Of a stretch of 13,575 nt of DNA, positions 7,106-13,575 are shown piece by piece; position 1 is the first letter of the stretch; each line of letters starts with the position of its first letter. A program made the translations under genes and the position numbers. This DNA comes from CAZAKZ01 sp964485695 (GTDB lineage Bacteria; Planctomycetota; JAFGQW01), in contig CAZAKZ010000139.1 in the NCBI GenBank assembly GCA_964485695.1, forward strand, positions 1 to 13,575. The letters run 5' to 3'. The notes beneath the pieces were generated by a model, which had not been told where the DNA came from, ran no database searches, and saw nothing but the letters and a program-made list of their open reading frames with translations.

Positions 7106-8086
7106 ATGAAACAGCTCGTACTCGCGCTCACTGTCCTGAGCCTGATCAGCCTGGCTGCACCCGCCCAGATCTGGCAGGATCAGTTCAACTATCCGAACGG
7201 GACCAACCTCGGGGCCTGGAAGGAGTTTCTCGGGGACTGGAACGCCGTGAGCAACAAGGCCGAATCGGCCCAGATATTCCAGTGGCAGTACTGTACCCAG
7301 CCCAACCGGCCCTACAAGGACTGCGCCGCCGAGGCCGTCGGGATCTACAATCCCAATTCCAAGCAAGCGCTTCAGTTCTCCGGACCGGCGATCCGCTGCG
7401 CCAATCCGGGAAGCGGACGCCTGGGATCGGACCTCATCATGGCCAAGATCCAGGGCAGCGGCCGTTGGACCAATCTATACCTGTATCAAATCGACGGCTC
7501 GGGTGGAAGCCGGATCCTGCAGTCCAACTCTTTTACCGGAGGTAATAAAGGCACCGTGCGGCTTCTCGGCATCGACCAGCGCGTGGTCCTCCAGGCGGAT
7601 ACCGACAATGACGGCCTCTGGGACTACGTGTTCGACAAGACCACGACGGTCACGGCCAAGGCCGCGCCCGTCGCCATCGACGGTTTCGGCGGCGGCCAAG
7701 TGGATGACTTCAAGCTCTGGGACGGCGTCTGCCTGGGCAAAGTCGGAAATCCGAAACCGACTCCTGGCACTTCCATGAATTACGTGCTGCGCGGATGGCC
7801 CAACGCGGCCTTCCAGGCCGCCATCGCGCTGGGCAATACCGGCATCGTCCTTCCCGACGGACGGATCATACCCCTGGTCGCTGACGGACTCTTCTTTGCG
7901 AGTATGCTCGGTGTTTTCCCGGGATTCTCAGGTACCCTCGACGGCAACGGCGACGGCACCATCACCGTCCCCATCCCGAACATTCCAGCCCTTGTCGGAA
8001 TCACCTACTATGCCGCATTCGTGAACTACGGTTCCACCGGCATCCTGAACATCAGCAACGACGAACAGACCACGATCACCACCTAG
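7106..8086 (+). CDS. secreted beta-sandwich protein of unknown function, possibly lectin-like
   Basis: This 326-aa protein starts with a clear Sec signal peptide (K2, hydrophobic residues 4-18, predicted cleavage after A-P-A at residue 20). The N-terminal half (about 21-215) looks like an all-beta, LamG/concanavalin-like sandwich. It contains a calcium-loop-like DTDNDGLWD at 165-173 and four cysteines that could form two disulfides. A short linker (NPKPTPGTS) leads to a C-terminal beta-rich module of about 100 residues, with a second acidic loop DGNGDG at 279-284 and the ending LVGITYYAAFVNYGSTG. I associate such C-terminal modules with exported proteins of Planctomycetota and similar lineages, perhaps as sorting or surface domains; this is from memory, not a search. 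I recognise no catalytic motif. It lies between uxuA and the mannonate oxidoreductase gene on the opposite strand, with its own terminator, and might bind the polysaccharide or be unrelated cargo. Confidence 0.75.
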   Translation: MKQLVLALTVLSLISLAAPAQIWQDQFNYPNGTNLGAWKEFLGDWNAVSNKAESAQIFQWQYCTQPNRPYKDCAAEAVGIYNPNSKQALQFSGPAIRCANPGSGRLGSDLIMAKIQGSGRWTNLYLYQIDGSGGSRILQSNSFTGGNKGTVRLLGIDQRVVLQADTDNDGLWDYVFDKTTTVTAKAAPVAIDGFGGGQVDDFKLWDGVCLGKVGNPKPTPGTSMNYVLRGWPNAAFQAAIALGNTGIVLPDGRIIPLVADGLFFASMLGVFPGFSGTLDGNGDGTITVPIPNIPALVGITYYAAFVNYGSTGILNISNDEQTTITT

Positions 8087-8101
8087 ACCCGCAGTACGAT
8101 C

Positions 8102-8134
8102 GGCCCTTTTCCCCTGCGAAAAGGGCCTTTTTTT
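8102..8134 (+). terminator. rho-independent terminator of the secreted protein gene
   Basis: A perfect 10-bp stem (GGCCCTTTTC at 8102-8111 pairing with GAAAAGGGCC at 8118-8127) encloses a 6-base loop and is followed by seven T (8128-8134). It begins 15 bases after the stop codon. On the minus strand the hairpin lacks a T tail, so it is a good terminator only for the plus-strand gene. Confidence 0.92.
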
Positions 8135-8158
8135 GTACGTTCACTCGTGGGCGAATCC

Positions 8159-8977
8159 TCACACGCCGCTGAAGGCGCTGAATCCCCCGTCCACGGGCAC
8201 CACCACCCCGGTGACGAATCCCGAGGCGTCCGAGCAGAGCCAGTGCACGGTGCTCAGGATCTCCTCCGGCTCGCCGAGGCGGCCCATGGGCGTGTTGCGG
8301 ATGATGGTCCCGGCCCGTTCGGTGTGGCTCCCGTCCTCGCGGATGAGAAGGCGGCGATTCTGCTCGGTGAGGAAGAATCCCGGCGCGATGGCGTTGACCC
8401 GGATGCCACCGCCGTACTTCCGGGCCGTCTCCACGGCCAGCCACCGCGTGAAGTTCTCTGCGGCCGCCTTTCCCGCCGAGTATCCCGCCACCCGGGTGAC
8501 AGCCCTGGGAACGGTCATGGAGGAGACGTTGATGATGCACCCCCGGCCCTCGGCGGCCATGGCCTCGCCGAAAATCCGGGTGGGCAGGACCGTGCCCTGG
8601 AGATTCAGTGCAACCACGGCGTCGAAGTCGTCCATGGACAGGTCCCAGAAGCTCCCGTCCGTGGAGAGGGTGGCCCCGGGGAGGTTTCCGCCGGCCGCGT
8701 TCAGGAGAATGTCGATGCGGCCCCAGGCGGAAAGAACATCCTCGCGGGCGGACGTGAGCTGCTTCTCGTCCAGCACGTCCGCTTCCAGGGCCAGGGCCTC
8801 CCCGCCACCGGCCTCGACGGCTTCCCTTGTCTTCGAGAGCGTGGCCCCGGTGCGTCCGAGCACCGCCACCTTGACCCCGGCCGTGCCGAGGTGAACGGCC
8901 ACGGCGCCGCCGAGAACGCCTCCCCCGCCGGTGACCACTGCGGTCTTTCCGGTCAGGTCGAACAGGTTGAAAGCCAT
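8159..8977 (-). CDS. SDR-family D-mannonate oxidoreductase (fructuronate reductase)
   Basis: This 272-aa short-chain dehydrogenase should interconvert D-fructuronate and D-mannonate with NAD(P)H, feeding UxuA. It has the Rossmann motif TGGGGVLG (16-23), the NAAGGN motif (93-98) in place of the usual NNAG, and the catalytic S153, Y166 and K170. NAAGGN, together with the C-terminal ending VVVPVDGGFSAFSGV, matches the SDR-type mannonate oxidoreductases found beside uxuA in other bacteria, a non-orthologous replacement of E. coli UxuB. A GAGG precedes the ATG at reasonable distance. It is the last gene of the six-gene operon, 50 bases after the TRAP large permease gene. Close relatives include gluconate 5-dehydrogenases, but context favours mannonate. 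Confidence 0.85.
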   Translation of the reverse strand: MAFNLFDLTGKTAVVTGGGGVLGGAVAVHLGTAGVKVAVLGRTGATLSKTREAVEAGGGEALALEADVLDEKQLTSAREDVLSAWGRIDILLNAAGGNLPGATLSTDGSFWDLSMDDFDAVVALNLQGTVLPTRIFGEAMAAEGRGCIINVSSMTVPRAVTRVAGYSAGKAAAENFTRWLAVETARKYGGGIRVNAIAPGFFLTEQNRRLLIREDGSHTERAGTIIRNTPMGRLGEPEEILSTVHWLCSDASGFVTGVVVPVDGGFSAFSGV

Positions 8978-9027
8978 GGTCAGGCCTCTATCTCATTGCG
9001 GTGACTTTTGACTCATGGAACACGGCA

Positions 9028-10323
9028 CTAGAATCCAAACAAAGCCGGCAGTGTCAAGGACAGAGCCGGAACATACGTGGTGATGAGGAGCACAACCACC
9101 ATGGCCAGGAAGAACGGGATCAGGTGCCGGATCATCCGGGTCATGGTGGTCTCGGCGATGCCGCAGCCCAGGAACAGACACGTGCCCACAGGCGGAGTGC
9201 ACAGGCCGATGCACAGGTTCAGGATCATCATGACGCCGAAGTGCAGCGGGTCCATGCCCAGGCTCCTGGCCACCGGCAGGAAGATCGGAGTGAACACCAG
9301 GATGGCCGGCGTCATGTCCATGAAGGTGCCTACCAGGAGCAGGACGACGTTGATCAGGAGCAGGATCACCAGGCGGTTCTCGGTCATGCCGATGAGGCCG
9401 GCGCTCAGCTCCTGCGGGATGTTCTCGTAGGACAGGATCCAGGACATGGCCATGGAGGTCCCCACCATCAACAGGACCACCGAGGTGAGGACGCAGCACC
9501 GGAGCAGGATTTCGGGGAGGTCCCGGATCTTCACCTCCCGGTAGACGGCCACGGAGAGGATCAGGGCATAGACCACTGCAACGGCCGAGGCTTCGGTGGC
9601 GGTGAAGGCTCCACTGAGGATGCCGCCAAGGACGATGACCACCAGAAACAGCGCGGGCACGGCCCGGCCGAAGCGGATCAGTGCCTGTTTCGCGTCCACG
9701 GCGTCCCCCCGGCCGTAGCTCCGCGCCACCGAGAGAAACGCGCAGACCCCCATGAGGCCCAGGCCCACCAGGATGCCTGGCGCGATGCCGGCCACGAAGA
9801 TGGCGGCGATGGACACCTGGCCCCCCGTGGCCATGGAGTAGATGATCATGACGTTGCTGGGCGGAATGAGCAGTCCTGTGGTGGCGGCGGTGGTGGTCAC
9901 CGAGGCGTTGAAGTCGCGGTGGTAGCCCCGCCGATTCATGGCCGGAATCATGAAGCCGCCCACGGAGGAGACCGCGGCCGCCGCCGATCCGGAAATCGAC
10001 CCGAAGAGCATGCACGCCATGACGTTGACGTGGGATAGGCCGCCGCGGAATCGACCCACCAGCACGTCGGCGAAATCGATGAGGCGCCGGGCGATGCCGC
10101 CTTGACCCATGAGCAGCCCCGACAGGATGAAGAACGGGATGGCCAGCAGCGCGAAGCTGTCGATGCCGGTGGCCATGCGCTGGGCTACCAGCAACAGCGC
10201 AGGAAGCTCACCCGTGGAAAAGATGGCCAGCACCGTGGCGATGCCGATGGAGAACGCCACGGGGACGTCGAGGGCGAGGAAGACCACGAAGGCGAGGACG
10301 AGGACAATGAGGGGAGATCCCAA
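9028..10323 (-). CDS. TRAP transporter large permease (DctM/SiaM family)
   Basis: This 431-aa inner-membrane protein is the ion-coupled channel subunit of a tripartite ATP-independent periplasmic transporter. It is hydrophobic throughout, with about twelve predicted membrane segments. The family signature is clear: GSISGSAAAAVSSVGG followed by a GY...F.A.VT block and then LIPPSNVMIIYS. A second conserved proline-rich hairpin appears near the C-terminus (LCIGLCTPPVGTCLF). The start codon is TTG (10323-10321), preceded 7 bases upstream by an excellent Shine-Dalgarno GGAGGGGAG, and the N-terminus from it fits the family. The gene follows the small permease by only 3 bases. With its DctP and DctQ partners and the kdu/uxu genes around it, uptake of uronate-type sugar acids is the likely role. 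Confidence 0.93.
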   Translation of the reverse strand: MGSPLIVLVLAFVVFLALDVPVAFSIGIATVLAIFSTGELPALLLVAQRMATGIDSFALLAIPFFILSGLLMGQGGIARRLIDFADVLVGRFRGGLSHVNVMACMLFGSISGSAAAAVSSVGGFMIPAMNRRGYHRDFNASVTTTAATTGLLIPPSNVMIIYSMATGGQVSIAAIFVAGIAPGILVGLGLMGVCAFLSVARSYGRGDAVDAKQALIRFGRAVPALFLVVIVLGGILSGAFTATEASAVAVVYALILSVAVYREVKIRDLPEILLRCCVLTSVVLLMVGTSMAMSWILSYENIPQELSAGLIGMTENRLVILLLINVVLLLVGTFMDMTPAILVFTPIFLPVARSLGMDPLHFGVMMILNLCIGLCTPPVGTCLFLGCGIAETTMTRMIRHLIPFFLAMVVVLLITTYVPALSLTLPALFGF

Positions 10324-10326
10324 GGC

Positions 10327-10845
10327 TCAGCTCCCCTCCGCCGCGTCCAGGTCCCTGCCGGTTCCCAGGGCTGCCAGGCTCTGGACCAGGAACTCCAGGC
10401 TGTAGAGCGTCATGAAGAATCCGCTCACCGGCAGGGCCAGATAGACCCAGCCCATCTGGATGCCCAGGGCCGGCGAGGTCTGGTCCAGAACCAGGGTCCG
10501 GGTGACGAGGACCATTCCCCCGTACCCGAGCACCCCCGCCGAGAAGAGACCCGTAGCCAGGTGGACGACGCATTCGGTCCAACCTCGGATCCCCGGCGGC
10601 AGCTTCATGACGAAGTAGTCGATGCCCACGTGGGCCTTGCGGTGCAAGGCAACGCAGGCGCCGAGGAGTCCCACCCAGATCAACAGGAACGTCGCCAGCT
10701 CCTCGGTCCAGGAACTCGGGTCGGCGAGAACGTAGCGCGTGAAGACCTGCCAGGTGACGTCCAGAACCAGCACGGCCATCAAGGTGGCGACGAGGGTCTC
10801 AATGCCCCGGTCCAGTCCGTTCTTCATCGCCCGTATGACGCCCAT
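10327..10845 (-). CDS. TRAP transporter small permease (DctQ family)
   Basis: The product (172 aa) is the small membrane subunit that pairs with the large permease. Four membrane segments are visible at about 16-36, 52-71, 93-113 and 130-152. The family pattern W-x-EE-x-A...IWVGLLGACVALHRKAHVGID runs through about residues 46-75. The length is typical. The ATG follows the DctP stop after 3 bases and has GGAG 6 bases upstream (10852-10855), overlapping that stop, which suggests translational coupling. Confidence 0.92.
   Translation of the reverse strand: MGVIRAMKNGLDRGIETLVATLMAVLVLDVTWQVFTRYVLADPSSWTEELATFLLIWVGLLGACVALHRKAHVGIDYFVMKLPPGIRGWTECVVHLATGLFSAGVLGYGGMVLVTRTLVLDQTSPALGIQMGWVYLALPVSGFFMTLYSLEFLVQSLAALGTGRDLDAAEGS
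10331..10339 (-). promoter_or_regulatory. strong ribosome binding site for a TTG start
   Basis: Read on the minus strand, GGAGGGGAG ends 7 bases before the TTG at 10323 and overlaps the last codons of the small permease gene. No ATG or GTG lies near, and the peptide from this TTG has the expected N-terminal membrane helix, so the TTG is the likely start. Confidence 0.7.
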
Positions 10846-10848
10846 GGT

Positions 10849-11823
10849 TCACTCCACGGCCTGAATTCGCCGGGCCAGGTCGCCGATCTCGGTACCGTCG
10901 AACCGGGCCCAGACTGATTTGACGGCCTCAAGGAACGGCTTCTTGTCCGGGTGGATGATCTCGACTCCGGCTTCACGCACCCGTTCGAGGCTCTGCACCT
11001 CCGTACGCTTCCACAGCTCGCGCTGATACTCCACCGACGCCTCCACGGCGTCGAGAAGGATCTCCCGCTTCTCGTCGTCCAGCGCCTTCCACACGTCCGG
11101 GTTGATGACGAGGACGTCGGGCTGGCGAAGATGCTCGTCCAGGGTGTAGTGGCGGCAGATCTCGTACTGCCTGGAGACAAACAGCGTGGGCGAGTTGTTC
11201 TCGGCGCCGTCCACCACGCCCTGCTGCAGCGCCGTGTAGAGTTCCCCCCAGTCGATGGGCGTGGGCGATCCACCCATGGCCTCGATCATGCGCATGGCCA
11301 TCTCGCTCTTCATGACGCGGATCTTCATCCCCTTGAGGTCTCCGGGGTGCCGCACCGGCTTCTGCGTGGTATAGAAGCTGCGCGCGCCCGCGTCGTAGAA
11401 GCAGAGCCCCTGGAGCCCCCTGGAGGCGCCGGCTGCCAGGATCTCCCTGCCGATGGCCCCCTTGAACACCTTCCACATGTGGCTGGAGTCGCGGAAAAGA
11501 TACGGCAGGCCGAAGACCTTCATGGCCGGTACGAAACCCTCCATGGGCGCGGATGATGACTTGGTCATGGTCAGAATGCCGAGCTGGACCAGCTCGAGGC
11601 ATTCCCGTTCGGAGCCCAGCTGCTCGCTCGGGTAGAGATCCACACGCATCCGCCCCCCGGACTGCCGGGCCACCTCCTCGGCCATGAACGCCATGGCCTT
11701 GTGCACGGGGTGCTCCACGTCCAGGCCGTGGGCGAGCTTCAGCACGGTCACGTCCTTCGCCTCCCCGCAGCCGGCCGCGATGCATGCTGCAGCCGCAAGG
11801 AGGAAAGTCCATCGCACAAGCAT
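10849..11823 (-). CDS. TRAP transporter solute-binding lipoprotein (DctP family), probably uronate-specific
   Basis: This 324-aa periplasmic binding protein captures the substrate for the permease pair. Residues 1-19 form a lipoprotein signal with lipobox A-A-G-C (C19), so it is probably membrane-anchored rather than free, which is less common for DctP. Family landmarks include a GMKIRV segment with R169, expected to bind the substrate carboxylate, and DGAENN (205-210), where the acidic and amide residues contact the sugar acid in uronate-binding relatives. Context between kduD and two permease genes supports a uronate or 4-deoxy-5-keto-uronate ligand, but the ligand is inferred. Its ATG directly follows the kduD stop with no spacer, implying coupled translation. 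Confidence 0.92.
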   Translation of the reverse strand: MLVRWTFLLAAAACIAAGCGEAKDVTVLKLAHGLDVEHPVHKAMAFMAEEVARQSGGRMRVDLYPSEQLGSERECLELVQLGILTMTKSSSAPMEGFVPAMKVFGLPYLFRDSSHMWKVFKGAIGREILAAGASRGLQGLCFYDAGARSFYTTQKPVRHPGDLKGMKIRVMKSEMAMRMIEAMGGSPTPIDWGELYTALQQGVVDGAENNSPTLFVSRQYEICRHYTLDEHLRQPDVLVINPDVWKALDDEKREILLDAVEASVEYQRELWKRTEVQSLERVREAGVEIIHPDKKPFLEAVKSVWARFDGTEIGDLARRIQAVE

Positions 11824-12594
11824 CTACCGCCCCATCCACCCGCCGTCCACGGTGAGGATCGTACCGTGGACGTAGTGAGACGCAGGGCTGGCGAGGAACA
11901 CCACCGCGCCCTTGAAGTCATCAGGCTCCCCCCACCGCTCCGCGGGAATCCGCTCCAGGATCGCCCGGTTTCTCGCCTCGTCCGCCCTGAGCGCCGTGGT
12001 GTTGTCGGTGGCGACATACCCCGGGGCGATGGCATTGACGTTGACCCCCCGGGGCGCCCACTCGTTGGACAGCGCCTTCACGAGCTGGCCGACAGCACCC
12101 TTGCTGGCCGCGTATCCGGGCACGGTGATGCCGCCCTGGAATGTCAGGAGGGATGCGGTGAACACGATCTTCCCCCCGCCTCGGGCGACCATGTCCCTGC
12201 CGATCTCCCGGCTCAGGACGAACTGCGCGTTGAGGTTGACCTCCATCACCTCGTCCCAGTATTCGTCGGGGTGCTCGGCCGCGGGCTTTCGTAGAATGGT
12301 CCCCGCGTTGTTGATTAGGATGTCGATTCGCGGAAAGTCGCCCTTTACCTTCCGGATGAAATCGTACAGGTCGCGGCGGCGCGAGAAGTCGCACGCATAT
12401 CCCTGAAACTTCCTGCCCAGGGCCGCCACCTCTTTCTCCACATCGCTGCCCGAGGGTTCGAGCGACCGGCTGACGCCGATGATGTCCGCCCCCGCCTCGG
12501 CCAGGGCTCCGGCCATGGCCCTGCCGATGCCACGCCTGCACCCCGTCACAAGTGCGATGCTACCGTCCAGCCGGAATCGGTCCAGTATGTTCAT
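11824..12594 (-). CDS. kduD: 2-dehydro-3-deoxy-D-gluconate 5-dehydrogenase (2-deoxy-D-gluconate 3-dehydrogenase)
   Basis: This 256-aa SDR reduces 2,5-diketo-3-deoxygluconate to 2-keto-3-deoxygluconate with NAD(P)H, the step after KduI in unsaturated uronate breakdown. The cofactor motif TGCRRGIG is at 17-24, NNAG at 95-98, and the catalytic S148, Y161 and K165 are present. The stretches TASLLTFQGG and IAPGYVATDNT and the ending VDGGWMGR are characteristic of KduD within the SDR superfamily. The length matches the E. coli enzyme closely. It starts 12 bases after the kduI stop and abuts the DctP gene. The second SDR of the operon differs in its active-site surroundings (NAAGGN), so the two are not duplicates with the same role. 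Confidence 0.95.
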   Translation of the reverse strand: MNILDRFRLDGSIALVTGCRRGIGRAMAGALAEAGADIIGVSRSLEPSGSDVEKEVAALGRKFQGYACDFSRRRDLYDFIRKVKGDFPRIDILINNAGTILRKPAAEHPDEYWDEVMEVNLNAQFVLSREIGRDMVARGGGKIVFTASLLTFQGGITVPGYAASKGAVGQLVKALSNEWAPRGVNVNAIAPGYVATDNTTALRADEARNRAILERIPAERWGEPDDFKGAVVFLASPASHYVHGTILTVDGGWMGR

Positions 12595-12606
12595 GCATTC
12601 CCCCGG

Positions 12607-13437
12607 TCAGAGAAGCGACGCGATTTCCACACCGTCCATGTCGTCGAACGCCTGATTCTCTCCACCCATGCCCCAGATGAAGGTGTAGTTCCGCGTGCCC
12701 ACGCCCGAGTGAATCGACCAGCTGGGCGACACCACCGCCTGGCGGTCAGCCATCACCACATGGCGCGTCTCTCGAGGGGTGCCCATGAAGTGGAATACCC
12801 TGTCTCCCGGTGCCAGATCGAAGTAGAGGTAGACCTCGGTCCTGCGCGCGTGGGTGTGCGGGGGCATTGTGTTCCAGACGCTGCCGGCCTCTACCTCCGT
12901 GATGCCCATGACCAGCTGGCAGCTCTTCACGCCTCCCGGGTGGATGTACTTGAAGACGGTCCGTCGGTTCGCCGTCTCCGAGGATCCCAGGCTCACGGCC
13001 TCGGCGTCCTCCTTATGGGCCAATGTGGTCGGATGGTCGACGTGGGCGGGATAGCTCAGGAGGAAAAACACCGCGGGCGTCGATCCACCATCGCTCCTGA
13101 AGACGATCTCCCGGCTACCCCGGCCGATGTAGAGGCAATCCCGGTACGCCATGGGGAAGACCGTGGAGTCCACGGTGACGGAGCCGGCACCGCCCACGTT
13201 GATGACGCCGATCTCCCGGCGCTCAGTGAAATACGCCGCCCGGAGCGCGTCCCCGGCCTCGAGGAGAAGAGCCTCACGGACGGGGACGGCCGATCCGACG
13301 ACGGCGCGGTCGAGGTCGGTGTAGACCAGGTCGATCCTGTCCTTGCCGAACAGGTCCTCCACCAGGAAGGACTCTCTCAGCTCTCCGGTGGTCATGCGAC
13401 CGAAATGAATCTGATCTGCAGTCTGCAAAGTTTTCAT
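12607..13437 (-). CDS. kduI: 5-dehydro-4-deoxy-D-glucuronate isomerase
   Basis: This 276-aa zinc-dependent cupin isomerises 5-keto-4-deoxyuronate, the open-chain product of unsaturated uronyl hydrolases and oligouronide lyases, to 2,5-diketo-3-deoxygluconate. The expected zinc ligands are all present: H194 and H196 (HTHARRTE), E201, and H243 (SIHSG). The length matches E. coli KduI (278 aa), and the C-terminal GMGGENQAFDDMD is typical. The ATG has AGGTGA at good spacing. It is the first gene of the operon, 34-62 bases downstream of a sigma-70-like promoter, and its substrate is what the GH88/105 domain of the trimodular enzyme would supply. Confidence 0.96.
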   Translation of the reverse strand: MKTLQTADQIHFGRMTTGELRESFLVEDLFGKDRIDLVYTDLDRAVVGSAVPVREALLLEAGDALRAAYFTERREIGVINVGGAGSVTVDSTVFPMAYRDCLYIGRGSREIVFRSDGGSTPAVFFLLSYPAHVDHPTTLAHKEDAEAVSLGSSETANRRTVFKYIHPGGVKSCQLVMGITEVEAGSVWNTMPPHTHARRTEVYLYFDLAPGDRVFHFMGTPRETRHVVMADRQAVVSPSWSIHSGVGTRNYTFIWGMGGENQAFDDMDGVEIASLL

Positions 13438-13471
13438 GGTTATTCACCTGCTGTATGGACCGTGGCCTCCC

Positions 13472-13499
13472 ATTCTACTCCATCGCCCGCCCGGATCAA
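13472..13499 (-). promoter_or_regulatory. probable promoter of the kduI-kduD-TRAP-mannonate oxidoreductase operon
   Basis: Read on the minus strand, TTGATC (13499-13494) and TAGAAT (13477-13472, five of six matches to the -10 consensus) are 16 bases apart. Transcription would start near 13465, with a leader of about 28 bases before kduI. No operator palindrome is evident, and any regulator is encoded outside the window. Confidence 0.5.
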
Positions 13500-13575
13500 C
13501 GACTGCGGGAAACCCCCCTCCGAGCCAATGCCGTTAAGCCCCCTGCCGTCCTCTCGGCCCCCACCGTGGTCGCGG

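Noticed and set aside
8147..9004. A 285-residue plus-strand frame opposite the mannonate oxidoreductase gene
   Set aside because: The minus-strand product has a complete SDR motif set; the plus frame has none.
9001..10038. A 345-residue plus-strand frame very rich in His, Gln, Asp and Gly
   Set aside because: It is the reverse complement of the TRAP large permease gene; the odd composition reflects hydrophobic codons read backwards.
1..13575. CRISPR arrays, insertion sequences, tRNA genes, riboswitches
   Set aside because: On reading both strands I saw no regularly spaced repeats, transposase motifs, tRNA-like folds or recognisable riboswitch cores.

Overview
The window comes from a high-GC, Gram-negative-type (diderm) bacterium. 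It holds eleven protein-coding genes packed with little spacing and good Shine-Dalgarno sites, a periplasmic-binding-protein (TRAP) transporter with a lipoprotein signal, and two exported proteins with Sec signal peptides. The small secreted protein ends in a beta-rich module of a kind I associate with Planctomycetota and related environmental lineages. That is a weak taxonomic hint only. There is no rRNA, tRNA, CRISPR array, transposase or transcription factor, and no gene-free stretch longer than about 250 bases.

Layout. Positions 58-5638 (+) carry a strong sigma-70-like promoter, then an ammonia-dependent NAD+ synthetase, an M24 (Xaa-Pro/creatinase-type) peptidase, and a 1138-residue exported protein. 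That protein joins three modules: an N-terminal BNR_4 beta-propeller related to ulvan-lyase-type polysaccharide lyases, a GH88/GH105 unsaturated uronyl hydrolase, and a DUF4861 domain. Positions 5649-6857 (-) encode mannonate dehydratase (UxuA), tail to tail with the large enzyme. Positions 7106-8086 (+) encode a secreted beta-sandwich protein ending in a textbook intrinsic terminator. Positions 8159-13437 (-) form one six-gene operon, read in the order kduI, kduD, dctP-, dctQ- and dctM-type TRAP genes, then an SDR of the D-mannonate oxidoreductase (fructuronate reductase) type. A promoter-like sequence lies just upstream of kduI.

How the genes fit together. This is a uronic-acid polysaccharide catabolic locus. 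The proposed route is as follows. The exported propeller lyase cuts a uronate-containing polymer and leaves 4,5-unsaturated ends. The fused GH88/105 domain releases the unsaturated uronate, which opens to 5-keto-4-deoxyuronate. The TRAP transporter imports uronate-type monomers. KduI and KduD convert the deoxy-keto-uronate to 2-keto-3-deoxygluconate (KDG), while the SDR and UxuA convert fructuronate through mannonate to the same KDG. KDG kinase, KDPG aldolase, uronate isomerase, sulfatases and regulators are not in the window and must be encoded elsewhere. The polymer is not determined by the sequence: ulvan, rhamnogalacturonan or another glucuronate/galacturonate polymer are all possible.

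The most notable item is the trimodular lyase-hydrolase-DUF4861 protein. The placement of NAD+ synthetase and an M24 peptidase directly upstream of it on the same strand is also unusual.
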